64,000 nt of DNA from Aphanomyces cochlioides. Taxonomy: Eukaryota > Oomycota > Saprolegniomycetes > Saprolegniales > Verrucalvaceae. The stretch covers positions 868,001 to 932,000 of the forward strand of contig JAHQRK010000020.1 in assembly GCA_019828595.1 (NCBI GenBank), in the 5' to 3' direction. Both the position numbers and the translations under genes were made by a program. The notes under the pieces are model-generated. The model had not been told where the DNA came from. It did not search any database and was given only the letters and a program-made list of their open reading frames with translations. This document shows positions 52,143 through 62,135 of this stretch, piece after piece (position 1 is the first letter of the stretch; the number at the start of each line of letters is the position of its first letter).

Positions 52143-53816
52143 CTAATCAGCGCGCTCATCGACCTCTTCCTTCTTTTGGCCGAGGCGGATGATGGGCTTT
52201 CCGCAGACGCTGTATTGATAGCCAGGGGCAAAGCGATCGGCAGGATCTGTTCGGACGCCAAATAGCGCCACAACGCCAATGATGACCGTGATGACAATCC
52301 AGTGGATGCTTTCAATGTACGCTTCAGGCACGGCAACTTTTTCAACGTTGACCAAGTGGTTGTAGTGAAAGGTAAAGCCAAGACCGCCACCGACACCAGC
52401 AATGGAACACGCTGTCAGGATGAAGCCGTGGAGAGCGCCAATGTTGTATGCGCCAAACATATCGGTCAAGAAGGCAGGGATGGTGCCAAAGCCACCGCCG
52501 TAGCAGAGCGTGAGCAGCCAGATTTGGAAGCGGAACATGTCGTAGTCGTTGCTGCGGATGACACTTGGCAGCGTCAATAGTACGACGAGCTGGGCCACGA
52601 GCGTGAAGAAGAAAATGCACTTGCGAGCAAACGGTGGATTGAGTTTGAGCCAACGGACCAAAATGTCCGACACCATCGGGACAAAGAGACGACCGCAGCA
52701 GTTGAAAGCGCCGTTGATGGACACAACAGTTGCGCCTTGGCTTGGCGTTTGCTTGAAGATTCCAGTGGCCATGGGCGACAGACGCGAGAGGACGACAAGG
52801 CCAAAGACAATATTGCCAAAGAGCATGAAGTACATGAAGAAAAAGTCGGCGGAGAGGAGGCAGTCGAGCATGGACATATCCTTGACATTCTTGTAGCCAT
52901 GTTGGTGCAAAGCATGGTGGCTCTTGCTCCTTGGCTTGTCGTTGACGACTTCATATTCAGTCTCTTTGGGCGTCTCTGGAATTGCAATCTCTTTGTTTTC
53001 AGGTACCTCTTCGAGGTCTTTTTCCTTGGAATGATCGACGAGATGGTCATGTTCGTCGTCCTCTCCATGAAGAACTCCGTGGATGTTGACACCGTCGACG
53101 TGAAAGCCAGGAGGCGGCGTGCGCATGCAAATTACGCAGAGGAACATCACAGCCGACATGACGCAGCCGAGGAAGATGAACGAGCCAGGAAGACCAAACG
53201 CATCCATGGCTGGGAGGTAGACTTTGCCCCAGACGATCGAACCAGCGCCAAAACCACCGACAGCAAAGCCAGCAGCCACACCACGCATGTCAGGAAACCA
53301 CTTTTGAAGCGCGGACACTGGCGAGATATAATTGATGCCCAAGCCAAAACCAGTGACAAGACCGTAGCCAAGGTAGACGCCGACCATGGATCGATTCTTG
53401 AGCGAGATGGCGGCAATGATGTAACCCACGAGGAAGCAGCAGGTACCGAGGAACATACCAGCTCGTGGTCCTCGTCGTTCAAGCCACGGGCCAAGCAGAG
53501 CCGCAGTCGTTCCAAGAAGGGCACAGGCAATGTAGAACGTATAGACCGCGTCGCCAGCCGATGCGTTGTTGTAGATATACTTGTCGATGGGAACGTTGTA
53601 GACTGACCACGAGTAGAGCGAGCCGCAGCAGAACTGGCAGAGGAAGGACGCGCAGAACAAGAGCCAGCGGTTGAATGGGATCAACTTGGAGACAAAGTAG
53701 CGATTGCCAAACCACGGGATGCAGATCAAATACTTCTCGGCTTCGATTTGTTCCGGCGTCTTGATCGGCGGATTCGACGTCCAGTGGCGGGACAGCGCGT
53801 CTAGAATCGGCTTCAT
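52143..53816 (-). CDS. MFS transporter (oxalate/formate antiporter-like), 557 aa, intact
   Basis: ATG 53816 to stop 52143. About twelve membrane segments, with the long cytosolic loop (acidic/His-rich, about residues 250-310) between segments 6 and 7. Motifs include S-L-Y-S-W-S-V-Y near the first segment, L-E-R-R-G-P-R between segments 2 and 3 (the MFS loop motif) and G-L-G-I-N-Y-I-S-P in the fourth. It moves small organic anions across a membrane; which one is not known. It is a tandem paralogue of the broken copy at 46195-47817 on the same strand, with the methyltransferase and dioxygenase genes between. Confidence 0.9.
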   Translation of the reverse strand: MKPILDALSRHWTSNPPIKTPEQIEAEKYLICIPWFGNRYFVSKLIPFNRWLLFCASFLCQFCCGSLYSWSVYNVPIDKYIYNNASAGDAVYTFYIACALLGTTAALLGPWLERRGPRAGMFLGTCCFLVGYIIAAISLKNRSMVGVYLGYGLVTGFGLGINYISPVSALQKWFPDMRGVAAGFAVGGFGAGSIVWGKVYLPAMDAFGLPGSFIFLGCVMSAVMFLCVICMRTPPPGFHVDGVNIHGVLHGEDDEHDHLVDHSKEKDLEEVPENKEIAIPETPKETEYEVVNDKPRSKSHHALHQHGYKNVKDMSMLDCLLSADFFFMYFMLFGNIVFGLVVLSRLSPMATGIFKQTPSQGATVVSINGAFNCCGRLFVPMVSDILVRWLKLNPPFARKCIFFFTLVAQLVVLLTLPSVIRSNDYDMFRFQIWLLTLCYGGGFGTIPAFLTDMFGAYNIGALHGFILTACSIAGVGGGLGFTFHYNHLVNVEKVAVPEAYIESIHWIVITVIIGVVALFGVRTDPADRFAPGYQYSVCGKPIIRLGQKKEEVDERAD

Positions 53817-55035
53817 GCTCGTCACGACGTCAATTCAAAAGTGTGCTGTCACTTCAACTTTCACTTGCTTTTGTCCAATTCCAAGCATTTTATCTTGAGG
53901 TTAGTATAAGACATTTCAAACGTGTGAAGTTCGAAATCGAAGTGTATGTCGAAAGCACAACTTTTTTTATCGCCAACTGTGGAAAACGCCACGTTGAGGA
54001 TACAAAACCTCGAAAATGACGCATGAAGTTTGAAATTTGGCAGCGTAGAAGCTACAAAGTTGATGCTAGAAAAGGATAAAGAGTCGCTTCTAGCAAGCGT
54101 CCCACTGCGATCGATCTGATGGTACTTGAAGCATGGAATGACTTGTTGACGTATTTATCTCGCCTTCAAGATTGTCGTGCGGGACGGCTCTTCTTCCATC
54201 TCCCGCTGCGACATTCTAGCTTTCTTCTCCCTCTTTTCGTCCTCCGCATTGATAGAAGGTGAAGTAATTCTTCTCCGCCTTGACTGGACCGTCTTTTGAA
54301 GCCCGTTAGCAGTTCAGACGACGGAGAAATGTCGAGTACAAGTCTTCTTCTTGACCGACACAAAGAGTGGCATGGAGAAAACTCTTCTCATCGTGACGCC
54401 ACTGGAATAGCTACCCTGCGACCAGCTTCAAATCATTCACTTGGCTGAACATAACTCAACCATGATGAGGATCGTAACTGTACGAGGTTGTGTAAACAAG
54501 AGAGAAAGAGGGCATGGCCAGTCCATAGGAATAGAGTGGAAAGTGATCGGAACTTTATCATCGACTCGTGTTCATGTGCCAGTAGTTCCATACTTTCTTC
54601 AAGGAAGATAAGCACAGACTCTTCAAGGAAATCGCATCGGCGACTCGCCGTTTCTCCTGAAACGCCCATCGGTTACATTTTCATAACTGTCAATCCACGG
54701 CAAAGTCACGCACGATGAGATTGAACCTAGGAAAGAAAAAAGCCGATGGAATCCATCTTGTCGGCCTGCTGAAACGAAGATGGAAGTGCCGTCGGTGTGT
54801 TGGAATATCTTGAAGAGTACGATTTGACGACAAGAAGCTACACGAAGATGGAAATCTGAACAAGATACGCGATGTCTCAAGCTCACTGCGCGCGATCTTC
54901 CAAGTTGTTCTGGAGAAGATTACATGGGACTAAACAATGGTTGGCAGCCTGTTTCCCAGCGAGGGTTTCATGGAAATACCGGCAAAGGAGAAGGCTCATG
55001 CACGATATATACTCCATTACATATTCGAGATCCAT
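53817..55035. other. No gene supported
   Basis: The first ~100 bp resemble the flank upstream of the other MFS gene (shared GACATTT.AAACG.GTGAA motif at about 53910-53925 and 47920-47940), so the promoter was duplicated with the gene. The rest has only short unsupported frames on both strands, some rich in His/Arg, which may be heavily decayed coding sequence. Confidence 0.4.
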
Positions 55036-55843
55036 CTAAACCAAGGCTACAAGGACGCTTGAAAGAGCAAGAACTGACAACGCAGTGACAAAAGCACCGG
55101 AAGATGCAGTCGTCGTCTGATTCGTGCTTGATGAGCGTCGACGCTTCAGTCGTTGATGGAGAGCTACCAGACGAACTTCCACTGGACGTGATGTTTGGAA
55201 TGGATCCACTTGAAGAGCCACTGGAAGAACCACTTGAAGATCCATCAGAGTCCGTCGTGGTTGGAGTTGGTGTGCTGTCAAGTGAGCTACCTGAGCTGTC
55301 GGTTTCAGTCGTGGTCGGAGTTGGAGTGTCGTCAACCGAGCTGCCTGAACCGCTTGTCGATCCATCCGATGTTGTCATGGTTGGAGTTGGAGCGTCTGTC
55401 ACGGAGCTACCAGATGAGCTTCCCGACGAATTACCCGATGAGCTACCGGGTGAGCTTCCCGATGAACTTCCTGACGAGCTTCCAGAGGAGCTACCCGATG
55501 AGCTTGTGTCAGCAGTCACTTCAGTGCTTTCCGAAGAGCTTGCTGAAGATGGAGCGACAGTCGTGGTTGCAGCAGTGCTGCAAATGGTGGCAGCAGACGA
55601 GACAGACTCGCCAGATATTGTGCAATTGAGTGCTCCCAACTACGTGAGGAAAGTTTGGCAGTCTGTGTATTGACACAAGTCCGAGGCACTTGTCAAGCTG
55701 AAGGAGGACGCGGAGATAGTCGTGCCAGAAGCAGTAGAGCAAGCAAGAGCTGATGTAGCTAGCGGAAGATAGTCCGAGTCGGTGCATTCAGCAGCGTGGA
55801 CATAAGGAGTAGACAAGGCCAGTAGAGCAACGATCGATTTCAT
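55036..55843 (-). pseudogene. Elicitin-like secreted protein gene, broken
   Basis: ATG 55843 is followed by a 17-residue signal peptide and an elicitin-like domain with six Cys in the expected order (E-C-T-D, A-C-S-T, L-C-Q-Y, D-C-Q, L-N-C, T-I-C). An in-frame TAG at 55640-55642 splits it between the fourth and fifth Cys. After it come a long Ser/Gly/Thr/Pro-rich tail with repeated G-S-S-S units and, in a shifted frame from about 55140, a hydrophobic C-terminus ending L-V-A-L-V typical of a GPI-anchor signal. Elicitins bind sterols and are recognised by hosts. With one nonsense codon and one frameshift this copy is probably dead. Confidence 0.78.
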
Positions 55844-56323
55844 TGAAAGTGTTGATGGAATGGGGCGAATTCGGGAATGAACTCGATGCCAGTTTGATTA
55901 TTTGCAAGTTGGAGGTCGCATCTGTTGCAACTGAGTGGACACGAGGTAATGCTCCCATCCATCTTGCTGGTCAAGCCAAAGTTGACTACTCGTTGGAATC
56001 CTCGACACTGCTGGGCTAGCCAGACATTCGACAGTCTTCACATGGAGAACTGTTGAATAATAGCAGGGAATGCAGTAAAGAATAGAGTTGAAGGCTCAGT
56101 TCAGGGCCAATTCGAGAGTGAGTGCACTAAGCATAACACAGTCAAACCCATCACATCCTAGCCAGGAATATAAAATATACACAACTGTACTGTCAACCAA
56201 TGTACTGTCCATCGTAGTCAATCACATGACACTGCTCTATAGTTCTCCTAGTTGTAGTGAACTTTCCTCGTGTTCAACCACTTTGATAGACTTAGACTCA
56301 TTTGATTCTTATATCTATCTAAC
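55844..56323. other. Promoter side of the elicitin-like gene and probable copia LTR
   Basis: No gene. The part nearest 56324 is likely LTR of the copia element (minus orientation, beginning TGTTAG); its outer end could not be placed. Confidence 0.4.
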
Positions 56324-56337
56324 ACTCCCACTCAGTG
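56324..56337 (-). other. Copia polypurine tract and start of 3' LTR
   Basis: On the minus strand the stop of the copia RNase H is followed by GAGTGGGAG and then TGTTAGATAG, the usual polypurine tract and LTR start of Ty1/copia elements. Confidence 0.6.
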
Positions 56338-56732
56338 TTAAGTGATTTTCTTGATGTCTTTATGCGAAGACAAGTTGTGTACTCCTATCTTTTCTCTCAA
56401 GAACTCAAACTGCTTTACAGGCAGTGGCTTAGTCAGTAAGTCAGCAAGCATGTTATGACTATTACAAAACTCAATGCTTATTCTTTTCTTTTCAACAAGA
56501 TCTCTCGTAAATAGATATCTTGTTTCGATATGCTTTGTAGCTTTGTGATTTCCAGGATTCTGGACCACGCTTATAGCTGATTTACTATCGCACCATAACT
56601 TAACAGGATTCTTAAGCTTATATCCCATTTCTGAAAGTAAATGCCATAGCCACTCGCTTTCCTTTGCTCCTTCACTTAAAGCAATCAACTCTGATTCTGC
56701 TGTTGACAATGCAACACAGTTTTGTTTGCAAC
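56338..56732 (-). pseudogene. Ty1/copia RNase H, C-terminal part
   Basis: Encodes the end of copia RNase H (A-L-S-T-A-E-S-E, W-C-D-S-K-S-A-I, N-P-G-N-H-K-A-T-K-H-I, L-T-K-P-L). It is separated from the preceding part at 58975 by a pogo-like element. The frame across the insertion is also off by one base. Confidence 0.9.
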
Positions 56733-56909
56733 TACCGTCTTTGATTTGTCATGTGTGAAGAGAAAAAGCCTTCAATAAATTATTTCTCTAAATATAATTG
56801 TTCAGAGGTACCTCCATGGTACTCAAAACTTTGAAATGCAATATATTTGAAATTGCGCGCGAAAAGACCAACCATTCATGGAATATACCGGTACTGTTTT
56901 TTTCCTTCC

Positions 56910-58305
56910 ATGACACCAAAGCAATGCCACAACGCTCATAGACTCGCCACTGGACGACCAGTCGTGAAGCATCGAGGACGAAAGAGCCCACCTCAACATC
57001 AGCGTGTGTATTTCAGCTATGCTAAGAAGCTTCAAATGATCAATCGTCGACGCGATTTTTCAATGAATGTGGCTTTGGACACGTATTTCAAGAATATTCA
57101 AGGGAGAGACCGTCGTTCTGCTTGGAAGAAATTTCTACGATGGGAAGCTAGCCGCGAGCACATTACACGAGCAGCGAATGATCCTTCCCTAAAAACAAAG
57201 AAGAACATACGAGAAATTGGCACTGCAACAACATTGGATCATGAAACCGAAGAAAACCTTGCACGATGGGTTCAGGAAAAGCGTTCCGATGGAATACCAG
57301 TCAGCAGGCTATTGTTGCAATGTAAAGCCCTTGAAGTCGCAAAGACGTTGGCTTCACAGAAGATGAATTTAAAGCAAGTTCGACTTGGGTCAACGGCTTC
57401 ATTCGGCGATGGAAATTTGCAATGAGGGCAAAGACTAGATGCGGTCAACCATGCATCGAAGAAGGCCAAGCAGTTTTGAATGAATTTAGCAAACGAATCA
57501 ACAAGATTATCGTAGAAGAAAGCATTGATGAAGTGTACAATGCAGACCAAACAGGTATCAATTATGAATACATACCGAAAAAATCAATCGATGCACGTGG
57601 AGCCAAAGCGGTCTGGATCCGCAGCACTGGACACGACAAGGATCGAATGACTGCTATGTTACTTGCTGATACCAAAGGAACCAAGTATCCACTTTTCTTG
57701 GTATTAAAGACACAAGCATCGAAGATCAAGGCAACAGTTGAAGCAAACTTGCAGCATCGTCAAGGCTTCGGTCCATACGTCTGGCCAGAAATCGTTGAGC
57801 TTCATGAGCGCTACCCATCAAGAATTTTCGGGAACCCTACAGCATGGTGGAATAGCCAAATGTCCATTGAATTTTTGAAGTACCTTTTGGCCACCGCAAG
57901 GGCAAGGCACTAAAAAAAGTACTGCTTCTGTGGGACGACTTCAGCGCCCATTTCAGCCACGATGTCATTTCCTACGCGAAATCAGTTGATGTTTTGTTGG
58001 AGAAAGTTTCGCCTACCTTCACATGGATATGCCAACCAGCCGACGTTGCATGGATGAAGCCTTTGAAAGCACGAATGCGACAACAGTGGCTAGGCTATCT
58101 TCGCCGCGAGGTCGTGAACGGCGAATTGAACAAAGGTCGAATTCGGCTACGTCCGTCGAGCCGCTTCGACCTTGTAGAATGGGTCAACGAAGCATGGGAG
58201 CAGTTGCCTAGGACAACGATCGTGAATGGTTTCCGGAAGTGCAACATTCAAATACCAGAAGAAGGACTGCAAGCTGTAGCCGAACCAGAGAGAGTTTCAA
58301 ACTAG
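56910..58305 (+). pseudogene. Pogo-like DDE transposase with two frameshifts
   Basis: ATG 56910 starts a basic N-terminal DNA-binding region (G-R-K-S-P-P). The frame moves near 57345 (natural reading T-E-D-E-F-K-A-S-S-T-W in another frame) and near 57890 (before L-L-L-W-D-D-F-S). The catalytic residues are present: N-A-D-Q-T-G, W-D-D-F-S-A-H-F, Q-P-A-D-V-A-W. Relative to the related gene at 26764-28227 it has fewer lesions and identifiable ends, so it is the better type copy of the family here. Confidence 0.87.
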
Positions 58306-58640
58306 GCTGATGACTGTGAAGCCGACGAACTTGCGGAAATACTCTTGGGTTTGAAGTGCGACGACATACAAGTGCTTGACGAGAGTGACGACTTCGACGC
58401 CGACAAACAATGCATTAAGATCTAATAATGCTTGAATGAATGTTTCATTTCGCAGTTGCGTACCTTGATTTGACGCAAAGACCACTGAGAGACGAGTGCC
58501 GGTATCCGGCGTAGCAATACCATGAGCGGGTCCGAGGAGGTCCCATGGCTACTACGCGCGGGCCTTTTGACACTGCTCACAAGATGTCCGGATGACGTGG
58601 TATCCGGATGTTTGGTCAGGTTGGAAATTGAAAATGAAAG
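58297..58640 (-). other. Possible integrase scrap in the pogo element tail
   Basis: Minus-strand reading contains C-E-Q-C-Q-K and later N-Q-G-T-Q-L-R-N-E, similar to the zinc finger end and second-Asp motif of gypsy integrases, though the Asp is replaced by Asn. It may be a captured retroelement fragment or chance. Confidence 0.25.
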
Positions 58641-58974
58641 TTAGTACGCTCTGCTTTTTAATGGCTTTGAGATATCATGACTCAAAAGTTGGTTGATGTG
58701 AAAGTTCTAAATTGATTTGATTGAATGTGTTCTTGTATGTCTCTTTAATTTTCTCTTTTGTATTATCCTTTTTGACAAAAATTAATACCTTCGACGTCGC
58801 ATAACGACGCTTGACAACTTCTCTGATATGATCTTGAATCAAAACTTTCAGGATAGATATCTCTTATATATTTATATTATTTGTTGGATGAGAAATATAA
58901 ATTAAAAAGGGAAACCCTATAAATTATTATTCTGTCTTGTCACTTTTTTCTCACATGACAAATCAAAGACGGTA

Positions 58975-59690
58975 CAGTACTCCATGAAATGCAAGTTCCT
59001 GCAAGTAGTACTAAATATCCAGAGATACTAGTTCGATCTTTTTCTCGATTCGCGAAGCTCGCGTCAGAATAGACTTCGTACTGTAGATCTCCTTTTTTTC
59101 CATCTAAAAGAAGTCCGTAATCTAACGTCCCTTTCAAGTATCTCAGTACTCTGATGGCCGCTTCCCAATGTGACTTATTATAACAGGAAAGAAATCAACT
59201 TAATTCTCTCAATGCATTTGCAATATCAGGTCTAGTACCTCCTACTAGATACTGCAGTGACCCAACAAGTCCTCTAAAATCATATGGTTGTGCTGCAATT
59301 TCTTCAGCACTCATTTGAGTTTCAGGTCTCAACTCAACTCCCACTAATTGTGGAGTCGGGGCCACTATACAATTTTCCATATTAAATTTACGAAGTAAAT
59401 CCAAAATGCACTTTCTTTGAGAAATTGTCATAACTTTTGAGTTTCGAACTCTGACTACAACCATTTTCAGAATGTATCCTAACTCAACAAGATCCTTCTT
59501 TTTGAAATCTTTTACTCAATTCAGTTTTGAGTTTCAATATTTCGTCCAAGGAGTCAGACAAAATTGTAAGATCGTCAACATAAACAACGATGTTATGTAC
59601 AAAATCACACCGAAGTTGTATTTCTGGTGATGGAGCCAATCGCTTCTTAGATAATTCAATCAGTAAAAACATTGATTGGATAAAAATTCA
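58975..59690 (-). pseudogene. Ty1/copia RT C-terminus and RNase H N-terminus
   Basis: Has the RT active site Y-V-D-D-L (about 59575), the connection region (G-L-V-G-S-L-Q-Y-L...R-P-D-I-A) and RNase H start (Y-S-D-A-S-F-A...S-I-S-G-Y) up to I-S-W-S-T, where the pogo element begins. Breaks in frame occur near 59475 and 59170. Confidence 0.88.
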
Positions 59691-59893
59691 GTTCAGTGCT
59701 ATATTTCGGAATGTTATCGAGATGCAAATCACACTGGCAGTGTGATCCAGAGTGTGCTAAAACTGGCCAATCAGGTTCCAAATCACACCTGAAATCACAC
59801 CTGTCCGACAATATCTTTTCCTGCCACGGTCAATCAAGTCGTTTATCGGCTTGTTAGATGCAGAGGTGACTCTGCTTTGACTGGACATTCATA
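59691..59893. other. Flank of an insertion in copia; possible TIR of an older element
   Basis: Contains ATCACACTGGCAGTGTGATC and further ATCACACCTG units. Similar ATCACACTCACTGTCACACC lies inverted at 62098-62122 on the other side, so 59691-62135 may itself be a DNA element that later received the mariner. Confidence 0.35.
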
Positions 59894-61479
59894 CTCCCTC
59901 TGTTCCACTTTACCGCCGACCGAGAAAAACTAACTTTTTCCACTTTACCACCGACAATTCATTACCATTGGCTACAAATCAATTTCATGCATATTATTGG
60001 TTAAAAACATGCAGGTCGCAGAGGCTCAGATTAAAAATGATTCAGGGCAATCCACAGTCGTCATGAGTGTCCCGCGACGCCGCAATGCATCCTTGCGAAG
60101 GTGTGGCAAGCTGAAATTGTTGCCGCCCTTGTTCTCAATGACAAGGCACATGACTGCCTGCAACGTCAAAAACACATTCTCCAGTTTCTCTTCATCAATG
60201 CACTCAAATGCAGTGAGCGTTGCATGGATAACATCATCGACGGTGCGACTTACCATCTTGTATTGTAGGGACTGGATTGAAGCAAAGAAGCCCAAGTCCA
60301 GAACATTGAGATCTGGACTATTGGGGGGTTGACGCCTCACAACGAAGACCCACCCGTCCGACGACACACTCGATAGTATCTCATCGGTAATCAAGCCATG
60401 TGGAGTCGCGTTGTCGTGCTGTAAAACAACACGTTTGTTCTTCGTAGGGAAACGTGCCTTGATAGCGGGTATAACTCTTGTAAAAACGTATTCTTGATAG
60501 ACTTGAGCATCAACATTTGTCAAGGTGGTCACAAGCGTCCCAGCAGGTCGATTTCTCGAGCTACGTTGTGCAGGCAAGTTCTTGACGATTGGCCACATGC
60601 CAATCTTACCATTCAACATTCTCTTGCGCTCATCGTCGTATCTAGGTCGAGCAACTGCAGCAATGAACATAACCTTTGGAAGAAAGCGCTTGCTCTTGCA
60701 CGATCGGTAAAGTGGCTCCTCACCGTCAGTAAGGTACACTTTGCGTGTGTCCTTGTCACCATTAAACCATTTCTCATCAAGGTGCACGACATCCCACATT
60801 CCATCAAAGTGGGGGGTTTCAAGGCGTTGAAGAGCATTTGAAGTTGTCAAGAGTGGTTTGAGTCGTGATGTACGGCGCTTGAGGGTCCCTTGGCGGAGAC
60901 TGCGGTGAATTGTCGTCAATGGTATTCCAGCTGCTTCAGACAGATCGCGCATGGTTGAGCGCAAACTTTGAGGTATTTCACGTGCGATGGTCCTGACTTC
61001 TTGTTGGGTGTAGATCGGTTTACGACCAACTTTGCCGAGTTTGCCCGATGGCATCAAAGGATTGACCGCGAAGTCGTTCAAAATTTTCGCCACTGTTGTT
61101 CGATGCAAGTTGAAATAAGAGGCAGCATTGGATATTGCCCCACGGGGCAGCTTTCCCAGAGTCTTGAGGTCATTGAGATACGTGACCACCTCCATCTTCT
61201 TTGAGTAGGACAGTTCGCGCTCGTGGCGTACTTGGTTCATCTGCCCAGCCCCCAATTTTATTGTGAGAATTTTATATTTTGCAATTTTATTCCAGGGTGA
61301 TTTAAACGATGTCGTTTTTGGGCGCCAAAATGGTCTTTTCGCGCTTTCCAGTCAATGTACACTTCCTCTCATTTTTTATGCTCTTTCGAACATGATATAT
61401 TTCGTCTTGATTGACGAAGAAATAAATTTTTGAGGTCACTCGGATGGCCAACGTCGGCGGTAAAGTGGAACAGAGGAAG
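59894..61479 (-). mobile_element. Mariner-like element with intact transposase, TIRs and TA duplication
   Basis: 1586 bp, starting CTCCCTCTGTTCCACTTTAC and ending with its inverse, 27-bp TIRs with one mismatch, flanked by TA at 59892-59893 and 61480-61481. A second TTCCACTTTACC..CCGAC lies just inside the left end (59937). The CTCCCTC start is like plant mariner/Stowaway ends. Confidence 0.95.
60026..61240 (-). CDS. Mariner-like transposase (DD39D type), 404 aa
   Basis: First ATG at 61240 and a single open frame to TGA 60026. N-terminal HTH (A-I-S-N-A-A-S-Y-F-N-L-H-R-T-T-V) and G-R-K-P linker, then the catalytic domain with Asp in V-H-L-D-E-K-W-F, Q-H-D-N-A-T-P-H and N-S-P-D-L-N-V-L-D, the spacing and motifs of plant/oomycete mariner-like enzymes. 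All catalytic residues and both TIRs are intact, so this element could be active. Cuts and pastes at TA. Confidence 0.92.
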   Translation of the reverse strand: MNQVRHERELSYSKKMEVVTYLNDLKTLGKLPRGAISNAASYFNLHRTTVAKILNDFAVNPLMPSGKLGKVGRKPIYTQQEVRTIAREIPQSLRSTMRDLSEAAGIPLTTIHRSLRQGTLKRRTSRLKPLLTTSNALQRLETPHFDGMWDVVHLDEKWFNGDKDTRKVYLTDGEEPLYRSCKSKRFLPKVMFIAAVARPRYDDERKRMLNGKIGMWPIVKNLPAQRSSRNRPAGTLVTTLTNVDAQVYQEYVFTRVIPAIKARFPTKNKRVVLQHDNATPHGLITDEILSSVSSDGWVFVVRRQPPNSPDLNVLDLGFFASIQSLQYKMVSRTVDDVIHATLTAFECIDEEKLENVFLTLQAVMCLVIENKGGNNFSLPHLRKDALRRRGTLMTTVDCPESFLI

Positions 61480-61481
61480 TA

Positions 61482-62135
61482 TTTAACTGAAAGCTATCTA
61501 AATAAGGTCGTGAATGAATGCATAGTCCTTTGTCCTCTTGTGCTTGTGTCGATGCACTTTCAATGTGAGAACATTGAAAAGACGGGCAACAGACACCCGT
61601 CGAGTCCGGTTTATTATTGAAATATGCTTTGCACCTGAAACGTAGTCACTTCCATTGTATTATAGACTTGAATGTGTCTTGCATCTAATCCCCATCATTT
61701 GGATTTGGTAGATTGAGGCGAATTTGTGTTCTGTGTACAGATATCTTACGTCCAAGCACCGGTCAAAAGACAAGTAGGTCGTTGTTGTTGTCGAAAACTA
61801 AAGCGACTTCACATGCTCACGCACATCGGAGATCAAACAGAGGTTACATCAGGTAGTTTTGTGATAATTCTATTCAATGTACGCGACTCATAGCGTCGAA
61901 CAAAACAACAGTATATGTGGTGCACTTTGCAATCAATTATTACGATTTAGAACTAAGTATGAGAGGCCTAAACATAATGTTAATGCGTCTGTGGCCAAAC
62001 TCGACTGGCCATGTTGTCAACGTGGACTCCGTGTTGTCGTGCCTCTGTGTTGTTGACACTGGGCACTGCAGAATTTTAGCCAATCGTGTAGTGGTGTGAC
62101 AGTGAGTGTGATGTTTCACCGGAACTGCCATGATT
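61482..62135. other. Non-coding segment between mariner and the copia RT
   Basis: No gene. Contains a short inverted motif (CAATGTGAGAACATTG at about 61560) and GACGGGCAACAGACACCCGTC, a stem-like palindrome. Confidence 0.4.

Larger units (their letters stand above)
56735..58972 (+). mobile_element. Pogo-like DNA transposon in the copia RNase H, TIRs and TA duplication
   Basis: Starts CCGTCTTTGATTTGTCATGT and ends with the exact inverse, 21 bp perfect, flanked by TA (56733-56734 and 58973-58974). It is 2238 bp, inserted in the copia RNase H coding sequence. It carries one transposase gene (56910-58305), frameshifted twice. The 3' part (58306-58972) is non-coding except for a possible integrase scrap near 58300-58640 on the minus strand. 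Confidence 0.92.
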
